Part shown: in pieces, positions 55,027-64,000 of the stretch
Layout: each line of letters starts with the position of its first letter
Position numbering within the stretch: position 1 is the stretch's first letter
Made by a program: the position numbers and the translations under genes
Source of the DNA: Franconibacter helveticus LMG 23732
GTDB lineage: Bacteria > Pseudomonadota > Gammaproteobacteria > Enterobacterales > Enterobacteriaceae
Reading direction: 5' to 3'
Assembly (NCBI RefSeq): GCF_000463115.2
Contig: NZ_AWFX01000006.1
Location: 1-64,000, forward strand
Length of the DNA stretch: 64,000 nucleotides
Notes under the pieces: generated by a model
Database searches by the model: none
What the model was told of the DNA's origin: nothing
Seen by the model: the letters and a program-made list of their open reading frames with translations, nothing else

Positions 55027-56220
55027 GTGTTTCAGAACGTTGACGCTTATGCCGGCGACCCCATCCTTTCGCTCATGGAGCGTTTCAAAGAAGATCCCCG
55101 CCAGGACAAAGTGAACCTCAGCATCGGCCTTTATTACAACGAAGAAGGGATCATCCCGCAGTTACAGGCCGTCGAAGAAGCGCAAGCGCGACTGAATGCT
55201 CAACCGCACGGCGCCTCGCTTTATCTGCCGATGGAAGGGTTGAACAGCTACCGCGGTTGTATCGCGCCGCTGCTGTTTGGCGCCGGGGAACCTGCGCTGC
55301 GCGAGGGCCGCATCGCCACTATCCAGACACTGGGCGGCTCCGGCGCGCTGAAAGTGGGGGCGGATTTCCTCAAGCGTTATTTCCCCTCTTCGCAAGTGTG
55401 GGTGAGCGACCCGACCTGGGAAAACCACGTCGCTATTTTTAACGGGGCTGGGTTCGAGGTGAAGACTTACCCCTGGTTTGATGAAGCGACTGGCGGCGTG
55501 AGAGTTGAGGCGCTGCTTGAAACGCTGAATACGCTGCCTGCGCAAAGCATCGTGCTGCTGCATCCTTGCTGCCACAACCCGACCGGCGCAGACCTTACCG
55601 ATGCGCAGTGGGATGCGGTAACGGCAGTGCTGAAAGCGCGTGAACTGATCCCGTTCCTTGATATTGCCTACCAGGGTTTTGGCGCTGGCATGGAAGAAGA
55701 CGCTTATGCTATTCGCGCAATGACCCGCGCCGGTTTGCCTGTGCTGGTCAGCAACTCCTTCTCAAAAATTTTCTCATTATATGGCGAGCGCGTCGGCGGG
55801 CTTTCCGTGGTATGCGAAAACGCCGATGCGGCAGGCCGCGTGCTTGGCCAGTTAAAAGCCACGGTGCGCCGCATCTACTCCAGCCCGCCCAATTTTGGCG
55901 CGCAGGTGGTCTCTGCGGTGCTCAGTGATGCTCAGCTTAAAGCAAGCTGGCTCTCTGAAGTGGAAAGCATGCGCAGCCGCATCCTGACCATGCGCCAGGC
56001 GCTGGTGGATGTTCTGAAGCAGGCGATGCCGGGGCGTGATTTTGACTATTTGCTTAAGCAGCGCGGCATGTTCAGCTATACCGGCCTGAGCGCGGCGCAG
56101 GTAGAAAGGTTACGCGAGGAGTTCGGTATTTATCTGATAGCGAGCGGACGTATGTGCGTGGCGGGCCTGAACAGCCGAAACGTGCAGCGCGTGGCGCAGG
56201 CATTTGCCGCTGTTATGTAA
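55027..56220 (+). CDS. tyrB: Aromatic amino acid aminotransferase
   Basis: TyrB transaminates phenylpyruvate and 4-hydroxyphenylpyruvate (and some branched-chain keto acids) with glutamate. The 397-residue protein equals E. coli TyrB and begins with GTG behind CAGGAGA, as in E. coli. PLP-binding features are [30 protein letters not shown], the tyrosine region [10 protein letters not shown] and the cofactor lysine in [20 protein letters not shown] (near residue 247). It is a single-gene unit with a palindromic terminator. Confidence 0.97.
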   Translation: MFQNVDAYAGDPILSLMERFKEDPRQDKVNLSIGLYYNEEGIIPQLQAVEEAQARLNAQPHGASLYLPMEGLNSYRGCIAPLLFGAGEPALREGRIATIQTLGGSGALKVGADFLKRYFPSSQVWVSDPTWENHVAIFNGAGFEVKTYPWFDEATGGVRVEALLETLNTLPAQSIVLLHPCCHNPTGADLTDAQWDAVTAVLKARELIPFLDIAYQGFGAGMEEDAYAIRAMTRAGLPVLVSNSFSKIFSLYGERVGGLSVVCENADAAGRVLGQLKATVRRIYSSPPNFGAQVVSAVLSDAQLKASWLSEVESMRSRILTMRQALVDVLKQAMPGRDFDYLLKQRGMFSYTGLSAAQVERLREEFGIYLIASGRMCVAGLNSRNVQRVAQAFAAVM

Positions 56221-56226
56221 TCCTCA

Positions 56227-56250
56227 GAAGGCGCTGCGCGCAGCGCCTTC
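56227..56250 (+). terminator. tyrB terminator
   Basis: GAAGGCGCTG and CAGCGCCTTC form a perfect 24-base palindrome, followed by a pyrimidine-rich stretch CGCTTTCTTC. Confidence 0.75.
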
Positions 56251-56358
56251 CGCTTTCTTCAGACGCCGCTTTTTTGCACTAATCCCTCTTCCTGATTTTA
56301 CCTTTCGCCCATCAGGCTACACACTTAACAGAATCGATTGCTTTTAAGGGAGTAGCTT

Positions 56359-56775
56359 ATGTGGTTCCAACAGACGCTGACGCTGAATGCAAAGCCAAGG
56401 GGATTTCATCTGGTGACGGAGGAGATCCTCAGCCAGATTGAGGGGCTTTCGCGGGTTAACGTTGGGCTACTTCATCTGCTGCTTCAACACACTTCCGCCT
56501 CCCTGACGCTGAATGAAAATTGCGATCCTTCAGTCCGCCGGGACATGGAGCGCCATTTTTTGCGCGCGGTGCCGGACAGCGCTTCGTACGAACACGATTA
56601 TGAAGGCCCGGATGACATGCCTTCGCATATCAAATCATCCACGCTTGGCGTTTCTCTGCTGCTGCCGGTTCATCGCGGACGCGTGCAGCTTGGCACATGG
56701 CAGGGGATTTGGCTGGGGGAACATCGGATCGACGGCGGTTCACGCCGGATTATCGCCACACTACAAGGGGAATAA
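56359..56775 (+). CDS. yjbQ: UPF0047 protein YjbQ
   Basis: YjbQ is a 138-residue single-domain protein of the UPF0047 family. The conserved blocks are [20 protein letters not shown] (near residue 38), [19 protein letters not shown] (near 88) and [13 protein letters not shown] (near 112). E. coli YjbQ has weak thiamin phosphate synthase activity in vitro, but its true role is unknown. Its stop codon is directly followed by yjbR, with the stop A shared with a possible ATG, so the two are co-expressed. Confidence 0.95.
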   Translation: MWFQQTLTLNAKPRGFHLVTEEILSQIEGLSRVNVGLLHLLLQHTSASLTLNENCDPSVRRDMERHFLRAVPDSASYEHDYEGPDDMPSHIKSSTLGVSLLLPVHRGRVQLGTWQGIWLGEHRIDGGSRRIIATLQGE

Positions 56776-56777
56776 TG

Positions 56778-57131
56778 ATGACCAACTCGGAGCTGTTGCA
56801 ATACTGCATGAATAAACCTGGCGCCGAACAAAGCGTGCACAGCGACTGGAAGGCCACGCAAATCAAAGTAGCGGACGTGCTTTACGCCATGGTTCATGAC
56901 GTGGAGGGGCGTCCGGCGGTGTCGCTGAAAAGCAGCCCGGAACTGGCCGAACTGCTGCGCCAGAAACATGAAGACGTCTTTCCGAGCGCCCATTTAAATA
57001 AAGCGCACTGGAGCACCGTTTATCTGGACGGTAATTTGCCCGATTCGCAAATTTATTACCTGGTGGATGCCTCTTATCAGCAGGCGCTGGGGCTGCTGTC
57101 TGAGCAAACGCGACAGCAACTTTCCGTGTAA
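56778..57131 (+). CDS. yjbR: MmcQ/YjbR-family protein YjbR
   Basis: YjbR is a 117-residue protein with a CyaY-like double-wing fold, likely nucleic-acid binding. It is clearly the E. coli YjbR counterpart: ELLQYCMNKPGAEQSVHSDW, ATQIKVADVLYAMV, and LNKAHWSTVYLDGNLPDSQI. The function is unknown. The second of two adjacent ATG codons (56778) is favoured because GGGG lies seven bases upstream. It forms an operon with yjbQ and converges on uvrA. Confidence 0.94.
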   Translation: MTNSELLQYCMNKPGAEQSVHSDWKATQIKVADVLYAMVHDVEGRPAVSLKSSPELAELLRQKHEDVFPSAHLNKAHWSTVYLDGNLPDSQIYYLVDASYQQALGLLSEQTRQQLSV

Positions 57132-57159
57132 AAAAAAGCGCCGTTGAAAACAACGGCGC
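57130..57159 (-). terminator. uvrA terminator
   Basis: On the minus strand GCGCCGTTG pairs with CAACGGCGC around TTTT, followed by seven T. The T-run covers the yjbR stop codon region. Confidence 0.93.
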
Positions 57160-57166
57160 GGGTAGA

Positions 57167-59992
57167 TTACTTCAGGAGCGGTTTAAGGAAACGCGCGGTA
57201 TGCGATTCTTTGCACTCCGCTACGGTTTCCGGGGTGCCGGAAACCAGAATTTCCCCACCGCCGCTGCCGCCTTCGGGACCTAAATCGACAATCCAGTCGG
57301 CGGTTTTGATCACGTCCAGGTTATGCTCAATCACCACGATGGTATTGCCCTGATCCCTTAACTGATGCAGTACTTCCAGCAGTTGCTGGATATCTGCAAA
57401 GTGCAGGCCGGTTGTCGGTTCATCCAGAATGTAAAGCGTTTGCCCGGTGCCGCGTTTGGAAAGCTCGCGAGCCAGCTTCACGCGCTGCGCTTCACCGCCG
57501 GAAAGCGTGGTGGCGGACTGGCCGAGGCGAATATAGGTTAGCCCTACATCCATCAGCGTTTGCAGTTTACGGGCCAGCGCAGGCACCGCATCGAAGAACT
57601 CGCGGGCCTCTTCGATGGTCATATCCAGCACTTCGTGAATGGTTTTGCCTTTGTATTTAATCTCCAGCGTTTCACGGTTATAGCGCTTGCCTTTGCACTG
57701 ATCGCACGGCACATAAATATCCGGCAGGAAGTGCATTTCTACTTTAATAACGCCATCGCCCTGGCACGCCTCGCAGCGCCCGCCGCGCACGTTAAAGCTG
57801 AAGCGACCCGGCGTATAACCGCGCGAGCGCGATTCCGGCACGCCGGCGAAAAGCTCGCGCACCGGTGTGAAAACGCCAGTGTAGGTCGCCGGGTTAGAGC
57901 GCGGCGTGCGGCCAATCGGGCTCTGGTCGATATCAATCACCTTGTCGAAATGCTCCATGCCCTGCACGTCGCGATACGGCGCAGGTTCGGCAATGGTGGC
58001 GCCGTTAAGCTGGCGCTGGGCGATGGGGAAGAGCGTATCGTTAATCAGCGTCGATTTACCTGAGCCGGAAACGCCGGTCACACAGGTGAAAAGCCCCACC
58101 GGCAGCGTCAGCGTTACGTCCTTCAGGTTGTTGCCGCGGGCGCCGGTTAACTTCAGCACTTTTTCCGGGTCCGCCTTCACGCGTTCTTTCGGCACTTCTA
58201 TTTTACGTTGGCCGCTCATGAACTGGCCCGTTAACGACTCCGGCACCGCCATAATGGCGTCCAGCGGGCCTTCCGCCACGACCTGGCCGCCGTGTACGCC
58301 AGCGCCAGGGCCGATGTCGATAACATGGTCGGCGGCGCGGATAGCGTCTTCATCATGCTCGACCACAATCACCGTGTTGCCGAGGTCGCGCAGGTGAATG
58401 AGCGTGCCGAGCAGACGTTCGTTGTCGCGCTGGTGCAAACCGATAGAAGGTTCATCCAGCACATACATTACGCCAACAAGACCCGCGCCAATCTGGCTCG
58501 CCAGACGGATGCGCTGCGCTTCGCCGCCGGACAACGTTTCCGCCGAACGGGAGAGCGTCAGATAGTTCAGGCCGACGTTGACAAGAAACTTCAGGCGGTC
58601 GCCAATCTCTTTCAGCACTTTTTCTGCGATTTTCGCACGCTGGCCGGAAAGCTTCAGATTGGTGAAGAAATCCATTGCATGGCCGATGCTCATGTCGGAA
58701 ATCGTTGGCAGCGCCGTATCTTCGACAAACACATGGCGCGCTTCGCGACGCAGGCGCGTGCCTTCGCAGGTTGCGCATGGGCGGTTGCTGATAAACTTCG
58801 CCAGGTCTTCGCGCACCGCGGTGGATTCCGTCTCTTTATAGCGACGCTCCATATTGTGCAGCACGCCTTCAAACGGATGACGGCGCACCGAGGTATCGCC
58901 GCGGTCGTTGATGTATTTAAACTCGATAGTCTCTTTGCCGGAACCGAACAGCACCGCTTTTTGCACTGTCGCGCTCAGCGTATTCCACGGCGCTTCTACG
59001 TCGAACTTATAGTGATCGGCGAGCGAGCGCAGCATCTGGAAATAGTAAAAGTTACGGCGATCCCAGCCGCGGATGGCGCCGCCAGCCAGGGAAAGTTCGC
59101 CATTTTGCACCACGCGATCCGGGTCGAAATATTGCTGTACGCCGAGGCCGTCGCAGGTAGGGCAAGCGCCCGCCGGGTTGTTGAACGAGAAAAGACGCGG
59201 TTCCAGCTCGCGCATGCTGTAGCCGCAAATCGGGCAGGCGAAGTTTGCGGAGAAAAGCAACTCCTCTTCATTCGCATCATCCATATTCGCCACAACCGCC
59301 GTGCCGCCGGAGAGCTCCAGCGCGGTCTCGAACGATTCCGCCAGGCGCTGGGCCAGATCTTCACGCACCTTAAAGCGATCCACCACCACTTCAATGGTGT
59401 GTTTTTTCTGTAGCTCAAGCTTCGGCGGATCGGAGAGATCGCACACTTCGCCATCGATACGCGCGCGGATATAGCCCTGGCTTGCCAGATTCTCCAGCGT
59501 TTTGGTGTGTTCGCCTTTACGCTCTTTTATCACCGGCGCCAGCAACATCAGCCGTTTGCCTTCCGGCAGCGCCAGCACGTTATCCACCATCTGGCTTACC
59601 GTTTGCGCTGCGAGCGGCACGCCGTGGTCCGGGCAGCGCGGCTCGCCCACGCGGGCATAAAGCAGACGCAGGTAGTCGTGGATTTCGGTAATCGTCCCCA
59701 CGGTGGAACGCGGGTTATGCGACGTCGACTTCTGCTCGATAGAAATCGCAGGCGAAAGCCCTTCGATATGGTCGACATCCGGCTTTTCCATCAGCGAAAG
59801 GAACTGGCGCGCATACGCAGAGAGGGATTCTACATAGCGACGCTGCCCTTCAGCATACAGGGTGTCGAAAGCCAGTGAGGACTTACCGGAACCGGAGAGG
59901 CCGGTGACGACAATGAGCTTGTCGCGCGGGATGACGAGATTGATATTTTTGAGATTGTGCGTGCGGGCGCCCCGTACTTCGATCTTATCCAT
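57167..59992 (-). CDS. uvrA: Excinuclease ABC subunit A
   Basis: UvrA dimers scan DNA for bulky lesions and load UvrB in nucleotide excision repair. The 941-residue protein has two ABC modules: Walker [15 protein letters not shown] (near 31) and [14 protein letters not shown] (near 640), signatures [16 protein letters not shown] (near 488) and [16 protein letters not shown] (near 830), and two zinc sites ([10 protein letters not shown] with ACPTC near 253-283, and CEACQGDG with [10 protein letters not shown] near 740-766). It is divergent from ssb and shares its LexA box. Confidence 0.98.
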   Translation of the reverse strand: MDKIEVRGARTHNLKNINLVIPRDKLIVVTGLSGSGKSSLAFDTLYAEGQRRYVESLSAYARQFLSLMEKPDVDHIEGLSPAISIEQKSTSHNPRSTVGTITEIHDYLRLLYARVGEPRCPDHGVPLAAQTVSQMVDNVLALPEGKRLMLLAPVIKERKGEHTKTLENLASQGYIRARIDGEVCDLSDPPKLELQKKHTIEVVVDRFKVREDLAQRLAESFETALELSGGTAVVANMDDANEEELLFSANFACPICGYSMRELEPRLFSFNNPAGACPTCDGLGVQQYFDPDRVVQNGELSLAGGAIRGWDRRNFYYFQMLRSLADHYKFDVEAPWNTLSATVQKAVLFGSGKETIEFKYINDRGDTSVRRHPFEGVLHNMERRYKETESTAVREDLAKFISNRPCATCEGTRLRREARHVFVEDTALPTISDMSIGHAMDFFTNLKLSGQRAKIAEKVLKEIGDRLKFLVNVGLNYLTLSRSAETLSGGEAQRIRLASQIGAGLVGVMYVLDEPSIGLHQRDNERLLGTLIHLRDLGNTVIVVEHDEDAIRAADHVIDIGPGAGVHGGQVVAEGPLDAIMAVPESLTGQFMSGQRKIEVPKERVKADPEKVLKLTGARGNNLKDVTLTLPVGLFTCVTGVSGSGKSTLINDTLFPIAQRQLNGATIAEPAPYRDVQGMEHFDKVIDIDQSPIGRTPRSNPATYTGVFTPVRELFAGVPESRSRGYTPGRFSFNVRGGRCEACQGDGVIKVEMHFLPDIYVPCDQCKGKRYNRETLEIKYKGKTIHEVLDMTIEEAREFFDAVPALARKLQTLMDVGLTYIRLGQSATTLSGGEAQRVKLARELSKRGTGQTLYILDEPTTGLHFADIQQLLEVLHQLRDQGNTIVVIEHNLDVIKTADWIVDLGPEGGSGGGEILVSGTPETVAECKESHTARFLKPLLK

Positions 59993-60077
59993 TCACCTAT
60001 CCTGGATTGAACGCTAATGCCTGGGTGTTTGAAGGACAACCGGCGGCCAGAAACGGTTAATTATGACACAATTTAAC

Positions 60078-60093
60078 CTGAATGGATATCCAG
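60078..60093. promoter_or_regulatory. LexA box shared by uvrA and ssb
   Basis: CTGAATGGATATCCAG has the CTG-N10-CAG form and lies in the 230-base divergent gap, 86 bases from uvrA and 130 from ssb. E. coli has a LexA box at the equivalent place. A TATAAT-like TATAATG at 60112-60118 may serve ssb. Confidence 0.93.
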
Positions 60094-60222
60094 TATTTAT
60101 TTGCAACAGTGTATAATGGGTGAACATTTCTGGAAGCTGGCTCGCGGGTATCACTCCTGGGGGCTAGCGTGTTAGAATTGACTGTTTACACTATATAGAA
60201 ACGATTTTCAGGAGACACGAAC

Positions 60223-60759
60223 ATGGCCAGCAGAGGCGTAAACAAGGTGATTCTCGTCGGTAATCTGGGGCAGGACCCGGAAGTGCGCTACATGCCGAAC
60301 GGCGGAGCCGTGGCGAACCTGCGCCTGGCGACGTCGGAATCCTGGCGTGATAAGCAAACCGGCGAAATGAAAGAAGTGACCGAATGGCACAGCGTGGTGC
60401 TGTACGGAAAACTGGCGGAAGTCGCTGGCGAATACCTGCGTAAAGGTTCCCAGATTTATATCGAAGGCCAACTGCGCACCCGTAAATGGCAGGACCAGAG
60501 CGGCCAGGATCGCTACTCTACCGAAGTGGTGGTAAACGTGGGCGGCACCATGCAGATGCTGGGCGGCCGTCAGGGCGGCGGCGCACCGATGGGCGGCGGT
60601 CAGTCGCAGGGTGGCGGCCAGCAAGGCGGCTGGGGTCAACCGCAACAGCCGCAGGGCGGCAATGCGCAGTTCAGCGGCGGCGCGCAGTCGCGTCCGCAGC
60701 AGTCTCCGGCGCCCTCCAACGAGCCGCCGATGGATTTCGACGACGATATCCCGTTCTGA
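60223..60759 (+). CDS. ssb: Single-stranded DNA-binding protein
   Basis: SSB coats single-stranded DNA as a tetramer and recruits repair and replication proteins. The 178-residue protein has the OB-fold at 1-112 ([40 protein letters not shown]), a Gly/Gln-rich linker, and the invariant acidic tip MDFDDDIPF at the C-terminus that binds partner proteins. The length equals that of E. coli SSB. It is preceded by a CAGGAGAC ribosome site and controlled in part by the LexA box shared with uvrA. Confidence 0.98.
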   Translation: MASRGVNKVILVGNLGQDPEVRYMPNGGAVANLRLATSESWRDKQTGEMKEVTEWHSVVLYGKLAEVAGEYLRKGSQIYIEGQLRTRKWQDQSGQDRYSTEVVVNVGGTMQMLGGRQGGGAPMGGGQSQGGGQQGGWGQPQQPQGGNAQFSGGAQSRPQQSPAPSNEPPMDFDDDIPF

Positions 60760-60808
60760 TAAGCCAGCAAGCATACCGACAGGTAAGCGCATGCGCTGTC
60801 ACGATAAG

Positions 60809-60833
60809 AACCCTGCTCAGGCGGGGTTTTTTT
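60809..60833 (+). terminator. ssb terminator
   Basis: AACCCTGC pairs with GCGGGGTT (one mismatch) around TCAG, followed by a run of T. Confidence 0.88.
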
Positions 60834-61017
60834 ATGGGCGAGATATATTAAGCGCGTAAGGCTGCAAAACCGCAGAGGTAGCTTGCGCTACCCCTTAGTT
60901 AGCATTTCCCCACAGGCAGCAGGGTGTCATGCTTTTTCCTCCAGCCTGCCAGACGGTTTTTCCTGACAATCCCGCCAGCTACCGCCAGCAGGCATGACTG
61001 CTAAAGGGAAAAGAAGG

Positions 61018-61362
61018 ATGACTGAGGAGGCTAACCCTTTCACTGCCGCCTGGAGCCGCAACGGTAATTTGCTCTGTCACGGCCACTGGATAATCACTTT
61101 TGCCGGTAAACCCGTAATTCTGCCGCAAAGCTGGCAGGAAAAAGCGATGGGAACGTATGGCATCTATTCCATTATTGATCCGGAAGATGAAACCTTTGCT
61201 GACGGGCTTGAAGAAGATGAATGGATTGTGGAACACGTCGACTGGCTGACAGATTGCTTTTATGAAAATCATATTCCACTGGAGGAACGCTATTATCGTT
61301 TTTTCTGGCGGGCAGTTAATTGCGCTGACTGGCGTTGCACCAGTTGCGCAGGCTGCATGTAA
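61018..61362 (+). CDS. Hypothetical protein with cysteine-rich C-terminus
   Basis: I do not recognise this gene. From the ATG at 61018 it would encode 114 residues (MTEEANPFTAAWSRNGNLLC onward); an ATG at 60994 adds eight residues and cannot be excluded. The middle is acidic and aromatic (DPEDETFADGLEEDEWIVEH then VDWLTDCFYENHIPLEE). The end carries five cysteines in total with CADWRCTSCAGCM, a spacing that could bind metal or form disulfides. There is no signal peptide or membrane segment. It lies between ssb and yjcB and is closed by a strong palindromic terminator, which supports a real transcription unit. It may be an antitermination or stress protein, but nothing shows this. Confidence 0.6.
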   Translation: MTEEANPFTAAWSRNGNLLCHGHWIITFAGKPVILPQSWQEKAMGTYGIYSIIDPEDETFADGLEEDEWIVEHVDWLTDCFYENHIPLEERYYRFFWRAVNCADWRCTSCAGCM

Positions 61363-61393
61363 AATAAAAGCCTCTGATCAGAGGCTTTTATTT
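61363..61393. terminator. Bidirectional terminator between the hypothetical gene and yjcB
   Basis: AATAAAAGCCTCT and AGAGGCTTTTATT form a near-perfect palindrome with A- and T-rich flanks, suited to stop transcription from both sides. Confidence 0.9.
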
Positions 61394-61408
61394 CATATCA
61401 AATTATTA

Positions 61409-61687
61409 TCAGGTAATAACCATCGGCCATTCTGGCGGCGTATGGCTCATTATTTCCAGCATAACGTCTTTGGTATGTGTCCAGATGGCGGCAAAATCCA
61501 GCGATATTCCCAGCAAACCCGTGGCAAACCAGCAAGACGCTGCGATCCCAAGCCCGCTGCTGATAAAGGCCAGCGCCTGATAATCGGATTTACGAAATTG
61601 CACGTTGAGCGTGCTTGCCATAAACATTAATACCGCGCTTAAAATTTGCCAGCGCATCAGTACAACACTGGTAGCCAGGGTAGCCAT
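61409..61687 (-). CDS. yjcB: Putative inner-membrane protein YjcB
   Basis: The 92-residue protein has three hydrophobic stretches (LMRWQILSAVLMFMASTL, YQALAFISSGLGIAASCWFA and a short LLGISLDFAAIW) and corresponds to E. coli YjcB (93 residues), including the C-terminal TPPEWPMVIT. Function unknown. The start was set at 61687 because it gives the E. coli N-terminus MATL and follows GAGGAACGGTTG at usual spacing; the open frame extends 32 codons upstream with poor coding character. Confidence 0.9.
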   Translation of the reverse strand: MATLATSVVLMRWQILSAVLMFMASTLNVQFRKSDYQALAFISSGLGIAASCWFATGLLGISLDFAAIWTHTKDVMLEIMSHTPPEWPMVIT

Positions 61688-62884
61688 CAACCGTTCCTCA
61701 AAGACACGTTTGCTACGTTCGCGCAGCGCCTTCGTCAGGGCGGCGTCGATCGTAGGCCAAAAGAATGAATTGCAGACTTGCATCAGAAGTGTGAACTATA
61801 TCACATTTGCTTTTTTGTTGACCAGTCTGAATTTCTTATCACCTGACAACAAAAAATTTGAATGAATATAGCGATCATGGGCTAAATAAATTTAAGTAGG
61901 CTGCAATAACGTGCAGGAAACGGATTTTTAAAGAGACGTTAGATAATTAACCAGCAGACTTTAGTGGCGTGTTATTTACAGTTTACCTCTTATGGATTAT
62001 GCTTCTGTGGCTCTTTGTTTTGTTCGCTTTTTAAATTAACAAGTTAGAGCCGGATTATTTTAAAAATACACTATATATTATATATGGCTTCATTCTTATT
62101 ATCGTAAATCCGCATCGCTTTTAGTATTCACTAATAAGTATGCCTGCGGGCATGCCACGAGTGCGTAAAAAAGCGGTTGCAGTTAAAGACACACACAGCA
62201 CCTAATAAAAGCAGTATGCCCGACCTGTCTAACCTGAATTGTTTTCCAGGCTGGACATTCTCCCGGCGAGCGGCTTGTTCCGCCGCCGGGTTTTACATTT
62301 GCTCCGTCAGGTTTTCCCTGAAGCTATCTTTGCTGTATCAAAAGCGACGCATAAAAAAGGTGTGTGAAACCAGCGCAAATGACATTTTTCACAAATGCGA
62401 GTGCGTACCGGGACATAGCAGGCGCTACGGGCGTTGCTTTAGCCATGCTTAGCGTTAGCACGTAAGCGGCACGCCAGAAGAGAGACAACCTCCGGCCATT
62501 TACCGCTTTTCGACAGGCGTCAGTTCTCATCGCATCGGAGCCTGCTACAGACGAAGCGCGGTTGCTGCGCGGCAGTAAAGTATTTAGCCCTGCGAATAAT
62601 GATTATTTTTGCAGCAAATAAAACAAATTTGCATTAAATACTTATTTGACAGCAAATTGGCGGAAATTTCTCCTGTCTCATGCGGTGAATATTTTACTTA
62701 AGAAAAATTAAATCACCGCCACCATTTTCCCTACGGCAAATTTAGTTATCCAGGCTTAAATATTAGCTTTATAAATTGAAATCCCTATTGCCAATGTTCG
62801 TTGATTCATGCAACGTAATCACCTGTTTGCGAAAGTGTCCTTTCCGCCTAAATGTGTCACAGACAGCAGGGATATGAGGCCATA
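61688..62884. other. Long AT-rich gap between yjcB and pdeC
   Basis: Almost 1.2 kb without a gene I can support. It is lower in GC than its surroundings, with TATATA-type runs at 62067-62090. It holds an orphan plus-strand terminator (62262-62295), a possible coding frame of 91 codons (62177-62452) that I reject, and many short inverted repeats. Bases 62820-62884 contain the pdeC ribosome site (GGGATATGAGG). The corresponding E. coli gap is considerably shorter. Confidence 0.7.
62262..62295 (+). terminator. Orphan terminator, possible end of a small RNA
   Basis: CCCGGCG pairs with CGCCGGG and inside it GCGG pairs with CCGC around CTTGTT, followed by TTTT. No gene lies directly upstream on the plus strand. 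AT-rich promoter-like sequence occurs near 62067-62090. Confidence 0.5.
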
Positions 62885-64000
62885 ATGAATCACAGGGCAC
62901 AACGTCAGGCGTTGCGAATTTTCGGTATCATCATGGTGATTTTGCTCCCCGTGATGCTGACGCTATGGTTTGCCCATTTACGCGCAGTGAATGACACGCG
63001 CGATCACCTGCGTTCGTTTGCGCAACTTGTACTCGATAAAACCGAAGTTGTTGTGCAGGATGCGGATCTGGCGCGTAGTGAGGCAGAGCAATATCAGGGG
63101 GCGGTTTGTACGCCTGCGCATCGCAATAACATGCTGGATATTGTGCGTGGCCAATTATATGTAAACGATCTTATTTACGCTGATGGCGATAATTTCCTCT
63201 GCTCTACCGTTATGGACGAGCCTTATACGATGTCGCAGGCGAATTATGTTCATAATAGTGATATCGCTATCTACTATTATCGTGACACGCCCTTCTATGC
63301 TGGCCATAAAATGGTTTATATGCGTAAGGGGAATTATGTCGCAGTAATAAATCCTCTCGCCTACGGCGAGGTGATGACCGATGACGCAGACTTAACTTAT
63401 GGTGTTTATGATACAGCGACGCGGCAATTCTTTTCGTTAAGCGATCATGCGCAAAGCAATAAATTCCTGCCGCTGCTTACCCATAAAGAAGAAGTTTTTC
63501 AGCAGGATGCTCGCTTTTACGCCATCGCGCATTCGCCTAAGCGTCCGGTTGCGATTATCGTTTCCACCTCTGATATAAGATTCTATCAGGAGTGGCACAG
63601 ACAAATTTCATTCATGTTGCCGTTGGGGTTCATCTGTAGCGCCATCATTTTGTTAATATGGTCAAGAACGCTGCAACAGTTTAATTCACCACGCCGGTTA
63701 TTACAGCGCGCAATACAGAAAAGGCAATTACGGCTGCACTACCAGCCTATTATCGATATTCAGCGCGGGCTTTGCGTCGGCGCCGAGGCGCTACTTCGCT
63801 GGCCCGCCTACAACGGCCAGGTGATGAGCCCGGCGGAATTTATCCCTCTCGCCGAACAGGAAGGGTTAATCGCTAAAGTCACCGATTACGTAGTAGAAGA
63901 GCTGTTCAACGATTTAGGAAACTATCTTTCTTCACATCCGGAAATTTATATCTCAATCAACTTATCCGCTTCTGATTTTCACTCCTCGCGCCTGATTGCG
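62885..64000 (+). CDS. pdeC: Cyclic-di-GMP phosphodiesterase PdeC (CSS-EAL), partial
   Basis: The gene (yjcC in older maps) is cut by the window end after 372 codons. It starts with a membrane helix (RIFGIIMVILLPVMLTLWFA, residues 11-30), then a periplasmic CSS domain with cysteines at about residues 75 (AVCTPAH) and 106 (FLCSTVMD), a second membrane helix near 240-260, and an EAL domain from about 285 (HYQPIIDIQRG, EALLRWP, AEQEGLI, SINLSASDF). In E. coli PdeC the two periplasmic cysteines form a DsbA/DsbB-dependent disulfide that keeps the enzyme off. The usual CSS triplet is CST here. It would hydrolyse c-di-GMP and reduce biofilm formation. Confidence 0.93.
   Translation, partial: MNHRAQRQALRIFGIIMVILLPVMLTLWFAHLRAVNDTRDHLRSFAQLVLDKTEVVVQDADLARSEAEQYQGAVCTPAHRNNMLDIVRGQLYVNDLIYADGDNFLCSTVMDEPYTMSQANYVHNSDIAIYYYRDTPFYAGHKMVYMRKGNYVAVINPLAYGEVMTDDADLTYGVYDTATRQFFSLSDHAQSNKFLPLLTHKEEVFQQDARFYAIAHSPKRPVAIIVSTSDIRFYQEWHRQISFMLPLGFICSAIILLIWSRTLQQFNSPRRLLQRAIQKRQLRLHYQPIIDIQRGLCVGAEALLRWPAYNGQVMSPAEFIPLAEQEGLIAKVTDYVVEELFNDLGNYLSSHPEIYISINLSASDFHSSRLIA

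Noticed and set aside
62177..62452. A 91-codon frame in the yjcB-pdeC gap
   Set aside because: No ribosome site, odd composition, and a strong terminator hairpin lies within it.

Overview
The window is chromosomal DNA of a member of the Enterobacteriaceae. Almost every core protein can be matched by eye to its E. coli or Salmonella counterpart at nearly full length, and the gene order follows the 90-92 minute region of the E. coli map: rrn end, yjaAB, metA, aceBAK, iclR, metH, yjbB ... lysC, pgi, yjbEFGH ... psiE, malGFE/malK-lamB-malM, ubiCA, plsB, dgkA, lexA, dinF, yjbJ, zur, dusA, pspG, qorA, dnaB, alr, tyrB, yjbQR, uvrA, ssb, yjcB, pdeC. Codon third positions are GC-rich. A genus such as Cronobacter, Franconibacter or Enterobacter fits, but sequence alone does not settle the genus.

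Layout. 1-8.1 kb: 3' end of a 5S rRNA gene with its terminator, yjaA/yjaB, metA behind four tandem MetJ boxes, and the glyoxylate operon aceBAK with its repressor iclR; matching IclR-box sequences lie before both aceB and iclR. 8.2-16 kb: metH and yjbB, then a small accessory patch (an antitoxin remnant, a chromosomal CcdAB-type toxin-antitoxin pair), yjbD and the pantothenate-precursor transporter panS. 16.3-21.6 kb: an RNA-repair locus. rtcR (CARF-sensor, sigma54 activator) is divergent from a sigma54 promoter that drives a leader holding a perfect tRNA T-arm, then a soluble slipin, RtcB RNA ligase and an RlaP-type nucleotidyltransferase. There is no rtcA cyclase. 21.6-25.5 kb: lysC under a lysine riboswitch, with two tandem ERIC repeats lying between the riboswitch and the probable promoter; then pgi. 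25.8-29.6 kb: yjbEFGH exopolysaccharide genes. 29.6-31.3 kb: an accessory three-gene overlapping cassette (racemase-like, GNAT, hexapeptide acyltransferase). 31.4-39.7 kb: psiE and the divergent maltose operons. 39.8-46.7 kb: ubiquinone, phospholipid and SOS genes. 46.8-50.5 kb: zur, a cupin, a TraF-like envelope protein, dusA. 50.5-57.2 kb: pspG with its own sigma54 promoter, qorA, dnaB, alr, tyrB, yjbQ, yjbR. 57.2-64 kb: uvrA and ssb sharing a LexA box, an unrecognised small gene, yjcB, a long AT-rich gap, and the start of pdeC, cut by the window end.

The most unusual part is the RNA-repair locus. Its sigma54 transcript appears to begin with a tRNA-mimicking non-coding segment, which recalls the Y-RNA-containing rtc operon of Salmonella although no Ro/Rsr gene is present here. 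Secondary points of interest are the ERIC insertions in the lysC leader, the atypical ccdA with a possible older ccdA fragment upstream, and two orphan terminator hairpins that could end unannotated small RNAs.
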